DNA from: Lepraria neglecta
Lineage: Eukaryota > Ascomycota > Lecanoromycetes > Lecanorales > Stereocaulaceae
DNA: 64,000 bases
Direction of reading: 5' to 3'
Assembly: GCA_033220425.1 (NCBI GenBank)
Contig: CM065646.1
Span: 4,409,501 to 4,473,500, forward strand
The position numbers were made by a program, and so were the translations under genes. The notes under the pieces are model-generated. The model ran no database searches. It saw nothing but the letters and a program-made list of their open reading frames with translations, and was not told the origin of the DNA. The stretch's first letter is position 1. Every line of letters begins with the position of its first letter. Shown here piece by piece: positions 38,907 to 48,591 of this stretch.

Positions 38907-40254
38907 ATGCCTGCTAAGAAAGCAACTGGCGCTGCCCCCGCAAAAAAGACTGCTGTCGCCCCCCAGCATGCCAAGTACAAAGGTATGTCGTCGCTGCCTA
39001 TGAGTCCACCACGCTGTCGCAAGACTTCGGGCATTGGTGAATCTTGGTCGCGTACATCTACTGACACTTCATGCCAGATATGATCAAGGAGGCTATCATG
39101 GCAGTGAGTCTATCCCACCGCGCGCATTTGATGTTTTTGTTCGAAGCATCCATCCCACCTTGCGCCCGCAAGTGAAATCCATCACAACATACCATATTCA
39201 CTCTTCAAGATCATGGAAGCTGACACATCATCTACGCATTCAGCTTAAGGAGCGCAATGGCAGCAGGTAAGCTTTGTTTTGGTCCCTCGTCGCAGAAATC
39301 GCGCTTTGTTTACCTTTGCGGGCGCGTTATCTTGATCGACCTTTTGCTGACCCAACCCTTCTAAATAGTCGCTCTGCCCTTAAGAAATACATCCTCGCGA
39401 ACAACAAGAACGTCACCCCTAGCGCAACCTTCGATACTCTATTCAACCGCGCGATCAAAGGAGGGGTGGAGAAGGGGGAGTTCGCACAGCCAAAGGGTAA
39501 GTCTATCTATTTCCCATCTTGTCATCTACACGATACCCTACGGAACCATACCTCGCCATCTAGTCGTAGACTTGGCTCTGCCATGTCTAACAGCTCTTGC
39601 TTTCCTTGCTACTCATGTCGCTATCGCCGCCTTGTCTTAGCATACTTCGCTCCAAGTTACCTTTGCAAGGACTCTCCTTTGCTGACACACATACAGGTAC
39701 CTCTGGCACCGTGAAGCTAGCTAAGAAAGATTCGGCGACTGCTCCAGTTGCTAAGAAGCCAGCCGCTAAGGCATGTCTCCCGCATCTTTACCAGTGCTCA
39801 CATGCTAACACCAACGTGTACAGAAGGCCACTACTACCAAGAGCAAAACTTCTACGAAGCCCAAAACTACCAAAGCTACAACTAAGAAAGCTACTGTTAC
39901 AAAGACGAAGCCCGGTCCTAAGAAGGCTACAACTGCAACCAAGAGCAAGGCGAAACCAGCTGCTAAGACAGCGAACACAGGGGCCAAGCGTACCAAGAAG
40001 ACTCCAGTCGTTGTACGCCATCGTCCCTACTTTGTGTGTCTGAACCCTTGCTAAACACGTGTGATCAGGCCCCAGCTATTGTTGAAGAGAAAAAGGTCCT
40101 AGGGAAGACCAAGTCCGGACGCGTCACAAAGGGTCCCGCAAAGCAATCGAACCCTGTCAAATCGAAGAAGCCAGCAGGAAAAGGGACCAAGGCAAAATCT
40201 ACTCCCAAAAAACCGGCATCGACGCCTAGCAAAGCTACACCTGCTGCAACATAG
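38907..40254 (+). CDS. Linker histone H1
   Basis: The linker histone that binds the nucleosome dyad. Seven exons: 38907..38982, 39078..39103, 39244..39266, 39369..39496, 39697..39770, 39824..40012 and 40069..40254, giving 233 aa. The N-terminal tail (MPAKKATGAAPAKKTA) is followed by the winged-helix globular domain, spread over four exons: YKDMIKEAIMALKERNGSSR, SALKKYILANNKNV, FNRAIKGGVEKGEFAQPKG. The Lys/Ala/Thr-rich C-terminal tail occupies exons 5-7. Six introns of 53-200 nt are long and numerous for a histone gene, though fungal H1 genes do have introns. The intron after exon 5 (39771..39823) begins GCATGT, a GC-AG intron, and keeps the frame PAAK/KATTT. All phases close. Confidence 0.95.
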
Positions 40255-42030
40255 AGAGGCAACTCTTCAGTCTTTTCTAATGTTGACTTGATGATGAATA
40301 GGGTGGATATGGATGTGCAAGGAGTTTTGTGATCTCGGTCGCGCTCTGCAGCTCATCTGCGGGACTTGTTAGACGACGTGTGGGTTTTCATCTTGTTAGT
40401 AACTAGGGGGATCGTTGTCGCCGTCGATGATGCTAGGCGTTCATGTATGCAGGTTCGGTCATTGCTGTATCAAAACATTGCTTGCTCTAAATAAGAAACA
40501 CCTCAAACCAAAACCTTGTCAACATTATTATGTTTCTTGCATGACCACATGTCCTCTAAAGCTCTCCACTCTGTGCATGTCCTGCTGTAGTGACGTGATT
40601 GGATGATAATTAGCTCCTCTGTCATTTCCGGTCAGGTTCGGCGGTAGCAGCTGCTGAGCTCGTGCTCAAGACCGACTGTCCCCGGTTCTGGCAAATCTGT
40701 TGGATGGCAACCCGCCATAAGTGGTGACCCGATCTCCACTCCTCTCATCTTGCCTGGTGACCTACCATGACGAGGTTTGCTCGTCGTCCACCCTAAGAAT
40801 GCTTCTCCCCTGCGCTTCCAGGGGCTGCTTACCCGCCCGGTGCTCTCTATTCCAAAGGCTACAATCATACTTTTCTCGCTCAACTACGGCGTCCTAACGA
40901 CCACTTATGGTCTAGATACTCCTCACTGAAAACTGTGCCTGGAATTCTACAAAATTCTGCTGTTCTTCGCGATGGTCGAGTGTCTCCTCATGGTGAGTTA
41001 CACTGGGATCTGTAAGTGTAGCAATAGCAACGCATCCACGTAGTCTCTCGGGGAGGACTGATTGCGGTTTATCAAGTCCTTCGCCTTGCATGTTCATGAT
41101 ATGCTTCTCTTCTTAGCTTTCCTTGATCCAGGCTCCGATGTACTTCCGGATTTGTTTCTGTATGTTCGCTACAGACACCCGATCTCCATCGGACCTGCTG
41201 TTGCCCCTCTTCTTGTCGAACTTTGCCATAACATGGACATAGCCGCGCTAGTTAGACCGCACGTTCGAAATCTAGCTTACCGACCACCTCATTGTTCCGA
41301 GGTTCCCGCGGAGTTTCCTGGAGTTGCCTCATTCACTTTTTTCTTAAACAGTATCATTGCTTTTAGTGGCTTGCGCCAACGATGGTCGAGTGTGCGACCG
41401 ACTTTACCAATGCAACACATTCGTCGGCTGCAGCAATACTACAGACAGCAGTATCGATATGGGCCTTTAAAGTCTGTCAATCTGGCCGGATGGTATGATT
41501 CGCAGATTAGATAGATATCTTTAGATCGTAGGCCGTTGTAGGGAGAGCTATCCCGTGGTGACTAAACGGCTTCCGCATTTCCTGCGCATACTGTCTGGTC
41601 ACCCAATGTCCTTTACTGCCGAGTGTTCCTTTTTGTTACGAACACCTGGTTTTCAGTACTCGACACCTATTCCAGATTATATATCATTAGCATAGATTCT
41701 TTCTCCCATAGACCAGGATCTGTGTCCCGCTTGCTCGGTCGTCCGTCTACATCAATTCCGGCCTTAATATCGCTGGCTCCTCCGGTGGCTGGGTGGTAGC
41801 CCCGCCATAGTTGGTCACTTGTGACCTCTTCTGTTTCAAAGCCTCCAATTGTGTTCTCGTTCTGGTGTTCGAGGTACCATCTCACAGAGCTCACGAGCAC
41901 TGCTTGACGCAGATAGACAGGTAGATGCTTATGGTGGGTCGCTCACAGATTCCATTGACAGTTTTGAAGGCTTGGATCTCCGCTGCTAATGTGTAGTGCT
42001 AGTCTCGTTGCTAGATTACATATAGGTTGA

Positions 42031-42480
42031 CTAAAGCCCCTTCACTAACTTCTTCTCCCTTGCTAGCTTTTGTTGAGCTGTCGCTATATTCAGCCTATGT
42101 TCTGCAGACTTCGGTTTCCGCATTTTCTCCTTCGTCTCCTCTGTATGCGTCTGCTTGTATCTTCTCCTCTTAGGAATACAAAGTGCTATCCTTAGCTCTT
42201 CTCTTTCTGCTCTGGAAGTCTTGGCTAGGGAAGTTTTGGGCTTAGGCCCTGTCATCAATCTCTTTTCCTCGGCTCTTCGTTATTTTGCGATTCTCATGTT
42301 GGCTCTTACTTCGGCATACTTTGGTTTCCGTAGCTTTTCTCTCCTAACTTCATCCTCTGCGAGTCGTTGTTGAGCTGCCGACATATTGGCCCTTGCTTCT
42401 GTAGACTTAGGTTTTCTCATTTTTGCTTTTGTCTTTGGTAAAGATCCGCAGAATGGCCACATCTTAGCTCTGGCAAGCAC
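42031..42480 (-). pseudogene. Lys/Arg-rich repeat ORF broken by one TAA
   Basis: On the minus strand one frame runs from about 42480 to 42031 with a single stop (TAA at 42282..42280). It encodes at least three related segments of about 30-40 residues: KTKAKMRKPKSTEARANMSA, then AAQQRLAEDEVRREKLRKPK, then KEKMRKPKSAEHRLNIATAQ followed by QKLAREKK. The stop falls where the repeat predicts Gln (xAQQRLAEE compared with IAK-stop-RRAEEKR), so CAA changed to TAA. The repeat resembles the basic helical NUMOD3-type modules found beside homing endonucleases and in some fungal nuclear proteins, but I cannot assign it. Both ends of the gene are undefined. Confidence 0.5.
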
Positions 42481-42504
42481 ATGATTAGCAAATTTGACCG
42501 GGCA

Positions 42505-42930
42505 GAATGAAGAGTAAATATCATACCTCGAGCTCTTTCAGGCCCACCACGGGCCAAATTCCGGCATAGTTGTTAAATCTCGGCTCTTTTAATCTCGTGA
42601 TCGGTATACCTGAAACAGAAGACGAGCAGCAGTATTGTATTTCAGAAACTATCGAATTGTGGATTGGCGTGATTTTCATCAATTTTGAGCCACCAAGTTT
42701 ATCGAAAGGGTTGGTATATAGCCTTTGAAAAGAAGCGAATAAAGGAAAGATAGTGGAACATTGGGAGGAAGCGAGGGCAAAGATCTATATTTTGGCAACG
42801 TCTTAGCCTACCATACTCACGATTGGCACCATCACGGGGCAACTCGAGCAGCAAATATCATACTCCCAGCTCTTTCAAGCCAACTATTGACCGAACCTGC
42901 GCTCAATTTCGGTCACGATTGGCCACGTCC
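42505..42930. repeat. Diverged direct repeat
   Basis: The string agtaaatatcatacctcgag at about 42513 followed by ctctttcaggcc recurs as agcaaatatcatactcccag at about 42851 followed by ctctttcaagcc. After each, the text continues with matching strings (accacgggccaaattccgg; attgaccgaacctgcgctcaatttcgg). The copies are about 338 bp apart and differ mostly by transitions. It is probably part of an eroded multicopy element. Confidence 0.5.
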
Positions 42931-43386
42931 CAGTTCTGCCAGACTTGCAATTTACACAACCGGCCAACCTAGGTGGGCATAGAAAACCTTTCCATTAGCA
43001 TAATCTTCAGTGAAGTTGAGTGGTAGGTGGCGACTGTCACCCGAGCGAGGCCAAGGAAGGTTGCAGCTGGCTCCACTTGTTGACATCAAAGTGCAGTATC
43101 ATGCAATGATCTTCGAGAGCGGAGAAGCAACCTGCACCATCGGAATAAGGAAGGTATAGAATTTTGCCCTGCCGTCTCTATCCAATTCCAGTTCTTCTCC
43201 GTGGATCATCTCATGTGGGTTCGTAGACGTTTCTCTTGGGAAGTTTGGGCCACCGATTCTTGCATACTGTGACGTTTGAAGACGATGTCTTTTATATTGT
43301 CCGAAAGGAACATTGTTGCCTAGAATATTGTTCCTCCATTCTCATTCTCTTGAACCATCTTATTCCAAACAACATCAGCAACAACG

Positions 43387-43746
43387 GTGACCGTAAACCT
43401 TACCAGCGTCCTCTCTACATTAATAACAGCAAACCATATCCTCGACTACAACCAAGTCCTCAACGGCCTCGGCCATATCTCCGTCCGCAACCCCAACAAC
43501 AATGCCACATTCTGCATGACCGGCAAGCCACCCCCCAGCACTTGTCCAGAGCGCTCAAGACCTCTCCGAATACTACGTCAATGATGCCTCTCTCGTCAAC
43601 GTAGACGATGCCAGAACAGGCGACACCGAATACGACGAATGCTTCATCCACCAAGGAATCCTCCAACGATACCCCACCCAAATGAGCGTCGTGCACAGCC
43701 ATGCTCGCAGCGTCATTCCCTTCGGCATCAGTGTGAGTGCGCCATA
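43387..43746 (+). pseudogene. Class II aldolase/adducin domain fragment, frameshifted
   Basis: The frame from 43387 reads STLITANHILDYNQVLNGLG then HISVRNPNNNATFCMTGK. After a run of six C (43531-43536) the match continues in the +1-shifted frame as ALVQSAQDLSEYYVND, VNVDDARTGDTEYDECFIHQ and VVHSHARSVIPFGIS. This is the N-terminal half of a class II aldolase/adducin-type domain, including the metal-ligand HSHARSV. One missing C in the homopolymer explains the shift. No in-frame ATG precedes the fragment: the frame is closed by a stop near 43351. The homologous C-terminal half is absent. Truncation at both ends makes this a gene relic rather than only a sequencing error. Confidence 0.75.
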
Positions 43747-43881
43747 GACGTGACAAACTTCTCATCTGATGGACTTATTGTATGTATTTATGTTCGAAAC
43801 CCATTAAATCAACGAAAAAACTCTAGACAGAGGGTCCATCGCTCGTGCCGCTTCCGAACTCTCTAGTACAGCAACCATCTG

Positions 43882-44703
43882 CTAGCTCCCTACCGCCTCA
43901 GCCACCGCAAATGCCGTCCGCCTCTTCTCATCTAAGAGCTCAGGATCAGCGCCCCGATCTAGCAGCAGCCGCACCACTTCCACTTGCCCGCTCTCGATGG
44001 CCGCATGCAAGGCCGGCCATGGGTGACCCTTACAAGGATGTGTGATCATCGCAGCGTTTGTCACAACATCATTCACATCCGCATTCTGTGCTAGTAGCCA
44101 GCTCACCACATCCATCAGGCCATTTTTTGATGCTACCGCTAAGGCTCCAGAATGCAGCAGCGAGGCGCCGTACTGGAGTAGGATCATGCAGAGCTCCACG
44201 GATCTCGTTTGCCATCTCCCGCATGCGAGGCAGAGTTCACTCATGTCCAAGCGGTCGTTACTGGGCCTAAGTCCGCAGGATATTAGGAATTCGATGTATT
44301 CCGGTGATGCTGGGAGACTCAGAGCCTTGCCTAGTTGGGTTTCGCGGCCGTCGTAGATAGTGATGTGTATGATGTTTGGGTTGTGCGTGAAGAGTGTTTT
44401 GTACATCTCAATAGAGCTTGACAAAAGTGCCCAGCGGACTGTTTCCTCGGAGATTTCCGTCTCAGGGAGGAGTGTTAGAATGTAGCGGACAGTATAAGGG
44501 TGATTGTCTTGAGTTGCTTTGGCCAACATTGCGTCGGTGAGGGAAGATTCCAAAGGTGCGGGAGGTTGGGATGTGTGATCTTGACCTGGTCCCTGAGAGA
44601 TGCGGAGTAACTCTTGCAACTTTGACATATCCCCATTTGAGCATGCTTCGAGGAGAGCTTCGCGCTGTGAAGACGTATTAAGTATACGATCCGTTGATCC
44701 CAT
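43882..44703 (-). CDS. Ankyrin-repeat protein
   Basis: A single-exon ORF of 273 aa with an ATG at 44703. Ankyrin units are visible at the start (REALLEACSNGDMSKLQELL), in the middle (SGALAVASKNGLMDVVSWLL followed by AQNADVN), and near the end (PALHAAIESGQVEVVRLLLD followed by RGADPELLD). The region between has weaker helical pairs. There are no other domains, no signal peptide and no membrane segment. Such short ankyrin proteins are numerous and fast-evolving in filamentous fungi, and a function cannot be given. The 3' end abuts the aldolase relic on the other strand. Confidence 0.8.
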   Translation of the reverse strand: MGSTDRILNTSSQREALLEACSNGDMSKLQELLRISQGPGQDHTSQPPAPLESSLTDAMLAKATQDNHPYTVRYILTLLPETEISEETVRWALLSSSIEMYKTLFTHNPNIIHITIYDGRETQLGKALSLPASPEYIEFLISCGLRPSNDRLDMSELCLACGRWQTRSVELCMILLQYGASLLHSGALAVASKNGLMDVVSWLLAQNADVNDVVTNAAMITHPCKGHPWPALHAAIESGQVEVVRLLLDRGADPELLDEKRRTAFAVAEAVGS

Positions 44704-44779
44704 TGATGTGATTCTTCAAATGGATACACAAAATAGTTTCCCCTTAGGTGTGAAGTGTAGGTGAGGCAAGGAAGAGGAG

Positions 44780-44998
44780 CTATTTGTTCTTCTTAGCTTC
44801 TTTCTTGGAATCGCTCGAGGGACTTTTCGATTTTGCGGTTGGCCCGGCCGCGACGGTGGGATTTATTCCAATTCTATCGACGAACAGTATAATCGGTAGA
44901 ATGATGGCTACAAGCAAGACGGCTATGTAGTTTGGATTGGACGAAAGCCAGGAGGTGATCGACCACGAGTCGGTAGCTGTGGAGCTTGAGGGATCCAT
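44780..44998 (-). CDS. Small single-pass membrane protein
   Basis: A 72-aa ORF starting at the ATG at 44998 (MDPSSSTATDSW). One hydrophobic segment lies at about residues 22-41 (NPNYIAVLLVAIILPIILFV), followed by DRIGINP and a Lys/Ser-rich cytosolic-type tail ending KKEAKKNK. The open frame extends upstream to 45121 but only from a GTG. The pattern (short polar head, one helix, basic tail) suits an ER or tail-side-anchored small protein. I do not recognise a named family. It lies 75 bp downstream of the ankyrin gene start, in the same orientation. Confidence 0.6.
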   Translation of the reverse strand: MDPSSSTATDSWSITSWLSSNPNYIAVLLVAIILPIILFVDRIGINPTVAAGPTAKSKSPSSDSKKEAKKNK

Positions 44999-45498
44999 TA
45001 TTGCAATTGAGGTAATCACTGGTTCTACAGCCCTTAAACATACGAAGAGAGCTTGTGCAGTGTAATTAGTATTTAGGATTCCAGCGAAGAAGTTGTTATT
45101 GGTGCTGCGAAAGAAGCTCACAGTTCAGTAGGGACGTCGGCGATTTCTTCTCTGCAGATCCCGAGCGCCGATGAGAGCAAACAAGAAAGACATCCGTAGG
45201 CACAAAACTCCTTAGCTACTGCTCCACATCTGCTTACCCATCTTCTCTCCCATTGCTCCTCGCAGTTGGCCTCTCTCTTGGATGGCCCTCCAGTTGCAGG
45301 AGTAAATCAGTTCATGCAAGCAATAAGCACCGCCCTATCAACCTCGTCACCTGATTCCTAATCTCCAGAACGCTCCGGATTTAGTCAACAGGAGTGAGGC
45401 AAGGACACAGTCAATGAATGGATCAGACTTCACGGTCTAGTGCATGATAGAAAAAGTTGGAAAGGGATTGCATCAGGCTCTTATCCTACGGCCCGGGC
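44999..45498. promoter_or_regulatory. Divergent intergenic region, small membrane protein/MSS4
   Basis: A 500-bp gap between divergent start codons that should contain both promoters and 5' leaders. The right half has CTCTC/CTCCTC pyrimidine tracts. No RNA gene or repeat was seen. Confidence 0.4.
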
Positions 45499-48334
45499 AT
45501 GCTGGAGAGAAAACCGCCCTCCTGGATACAGACCGTCACGATGCCATCTTTGTCCCAATACTTCAGCGAGCCAATCAATCTAGCCACCAGTGATGTCTCA
45601 CCTTATGATCCTCCTCATCAGGCTTCCACGGAAAAGACATTTCATCCAGCATCGGATGCCAAGTCTGCGCTGCTAGACGGACGGTCTAAAGATAATACGA
45701 AAGAGGGCAAAGTGGTTGAAGGAATGTTCCTTGGTGAATCAGATGGAGTGAATTCAAGTTTACAGTCGTTGCCGAATGGAAGAACGAGTGACAGTACGGA
45801 CAGTCGTGGAAAGACACATTCGAGAGATGGGAGTATCTACTCTAGGGTCAATGGTAATGGAGGGAATGGAGAAGGGGAAAAAGCCCATGTTGAGGTGAAA
45901 ACCACATCATCGAAGCCCGCCGCGATGAATTCAATCGCTTCCCCGGCATTAAATAAAGCCGACGTTGCACAGCATTCAAGGCCCAAGTCCCCAGAAAATG
46001 GCCAACTCGGAAAGAGACACCACAAAGGACATGCAAGAGCCCATTCATCTTCAGCACCACCGACCCATGACATATACCCAACGTACTTGAATAATGTTGA
46101 AGCTTCACCGACTACTTCACAGGCACTTCTCGCACCTCAAGATGTCCCACAAGCCTCTAAAAACAGATTCTCGTTGCCTCCTATCCTACCGAACGCCAAT
46201 CAGGCTCCTGCTGGATCTTCGGCAACATCTTTGCATCCTGGAGCACCTCGTTTGCACCACCGTCATACTTTGGAAGTACCGAGAGTCTCTACGAGCCGAA
46301 CATCTAGAGACTTGTCGTACCCTGGCACTGCGAGTGAAGGCAGTGAGAGCGGCCGATTTTCTCCGACTCCAAGGACGCCACGAGCCTCGAACACCTTAGC
46401 ACGAGCGCCGACGCGATCAATACACTCTGATATGTATTTGGACGAGGTCCCGGCCGACAGTGATGTGGCGAAATGGACGGAGGCAATTAGGCAAAAGAGA
46501 GCGAGCAGAAGAAAAAGAAAAGAGGAAGAGGAGGATGATAGAGTGGTAGTGGGGACAAAGGTGGACATGAATCATGTCAATTGGGTCACGGCTTACAATA
46601 TGTTGACCGGCATACGGTTTACCGTTTCGAGAACAAACGCCAAAATGGATCGAGAGCTTACAGATGCCGACTTTGACGCGAGGAACAAGTTCTCGTTCGA
46701 CATGTAAGCGTCACTCTTTTAACGCGAAACCGCTTCTACTAACAATCCAAAAGCACCGGCAACGAATTGACACCCTCCGCCAAGTACGACTTCAAGTTCA
46801 AAGACTACGCACCTTGGGTGTTCCGTCATCTGAGGGCCAAATTCATGCTCGATCCTGCGGACTACTTGATGTCGCTGACAAGCAAATATATTCTGTCAGA
46901 ACTTGGGTCTCCAGGCAAAAGTGGCAGCTTCTTCTACTTCTCTCGCGACTACAAATACATCATCAAAACCATCCACCATGCAGAGCACAAGCTTCTCAGG
47001 AAGATACTCCGGGAATACTACGCACATATCGAACGTTATCCTAATACCTTGATATCTCAATTCTACGGCCTTCATCGAGTCAAGATACCCTATGGTAGAA
47101 AGATACACTTCGTTGTGATGAACAATTTGTTTCCTCCGCATCGAGATATCCACCAAACATTCGATCTTAAAGGGTCAACAATCGGGCGGGAGTTCAAGGA
47201 GGAACTTTTGGAGAAAAATCCGCGTGCTACCTTGAAAGACCTGAACTGGCTACGAAGGAATTACCACTTCGAGTTTGGACCAACAAAGAAGAGCCTGTTC
47301 ATCGGGCAGATGAAACGAGACGTGGCTCTTCTCCAGAAACTGAAGATCATGGACTATTCCCTTCTCGTGGGTATACACGATCTCAGCAAAGGCAATGAGG
47401 AAAACCTTCGAGACAGAACCCTCCAGGTGTTCCAGCCAGGCGGTGATGCGAATGTTGACCCACAGATAAACATGCTTACGAGGACTCCATCAAAACTGGA
47501 AAATCAAAGGCAAGCGAAACAGCTTCGGCAGATTATCAGGAAGGAGAAACCGGTACCAATGGATCAAAGCACAAGCAAAATGCCAGACGAGTTGTTGGAA
47601 GAGCGGAAGCACTTGATCTTCTATAGCGACGATGGTGGCTTCAGAGCTACTCATGAAGACGGTTCGCCGGGTGAAGAGGTATACTATCTTGGTATCATTG
47701 ACTGCCTGACACATGTAAGTTCAGGGAAGCGTTTCACGACTCCAGGAGGAAGCTGATATGATTCTAGTACGGCTTCATAAAACGAGCCGAAAACTTCTGG
47801 AAAGGCATGTCGAACAACAAATCCCAAATATCTCCCATCCCACCTGAAGCCTACGGCGATCGCTTCGTCAAATTTATCAGCGGCCTTACGATGACTAAAG
47901 AAGAGCAAGAGCGGGAAATCCAAAGCAGCGAGCAAGTCGATGGCTCTATAGACACGACCCGGCATTCGCGAATGTCGCACGAGAACAAGGTCGTTCAAAA
48001 AGCGGAAAAGGAGGCACATAAGACGGAGAAAGAGGGCGCTGTTGAGGAACCCCAGCGAGACCGGACAATGAGTGTGATGCGCAGCCCCTCTGCAGAAAGA
48101 AGTGGTGGTTTGCAAGGCGCGACTTTGCCCGTAGTTGAAGAAGATGGAGAGGCGGGGAGTAGGGAGAACATCAACGAGCTGGATGAGAAAGCTGGTGGAA
48201 AGCCCGTTGATGATGCAAGAGGGAGGGATAAAGACCGATCACCAGCCGACCCACAGCTCCCGTCCCTTCCTAATTTCAATCGGTTGAGCTTGGGGATGTC
48301 TTCGAAAGCCCCCGCAGCTGGGGCTGATCATTGA
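45499..48334 (+). CDS. MSS4: Phosphatidylinositol-4-phosphate 5-kinase (MSS4 type)
   Basis: Makes PI(4,5)P2 at the plasma membrane. Exons are 45499..46703, 46754..47714 and 47768..48334, giving 910 aa from the first ATG; a second ATG at 45541 has a better context and may be the true start. An in-frame TAG at 45448 bounds the 5' end. About 350 disordered residues (Ser, Pro, His) come first. The kinase domain follows: [46 protein letters not shown] with the ATP-site Lys, [30 protein letters not shown] with the catalytic Asp, and [23 protein letters not shown] at the activation-loop end. The C-terminal 150 residues are acidic and disordered. Both introns are about 50 nt. Confidence 0.95.
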
Positions 48335-48591
48335 ACTTGGATGTACGCTTTTTCTTTGTTGAGATACCCATCTATATCATCATGTAAGCGTTGCATACGG
48401 CGTGCTTTCACTACCTGCCAGGGCGATATTTGGCTGCTGGAACGGCATGAAGCCGGATGGTGGTGGCCTGCCGTTGGCGATATTTTATAGGCTTCGCGGA
48501 GCGTAGGATATTATTATCAAATTTTCAACGCCTCTTTAGATGGACACCCCTCGTTTACCGCGCTCTAATGTGATAAAGTGATCTTTGTACT

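Larger units (their letters stand above)
40255..43386. other. Accessory region of eroded sequence
   Basis: A 3.1-kb stretch without an intact gene. It includes a 150-codon ORF at 41062-41514 with no recognisable family, a broken basic-repeat ORF at 42031-42480, and a direct repeat at 42500-42900 (both listed separately). The composition changes often and many short ORFs end in stops. It looks like a graveyard of repeated elements and gene fragments next to a conserved histone gene. Confidence 0.5.

Noticed and set aside
41062-41514. A 150-codon plus-strand ORF in the eroded region
   Set aside because: No family resemblance could be seen, and its surroundings are degenerate repeats. It could be a fragment of something, but I cannot support a call.
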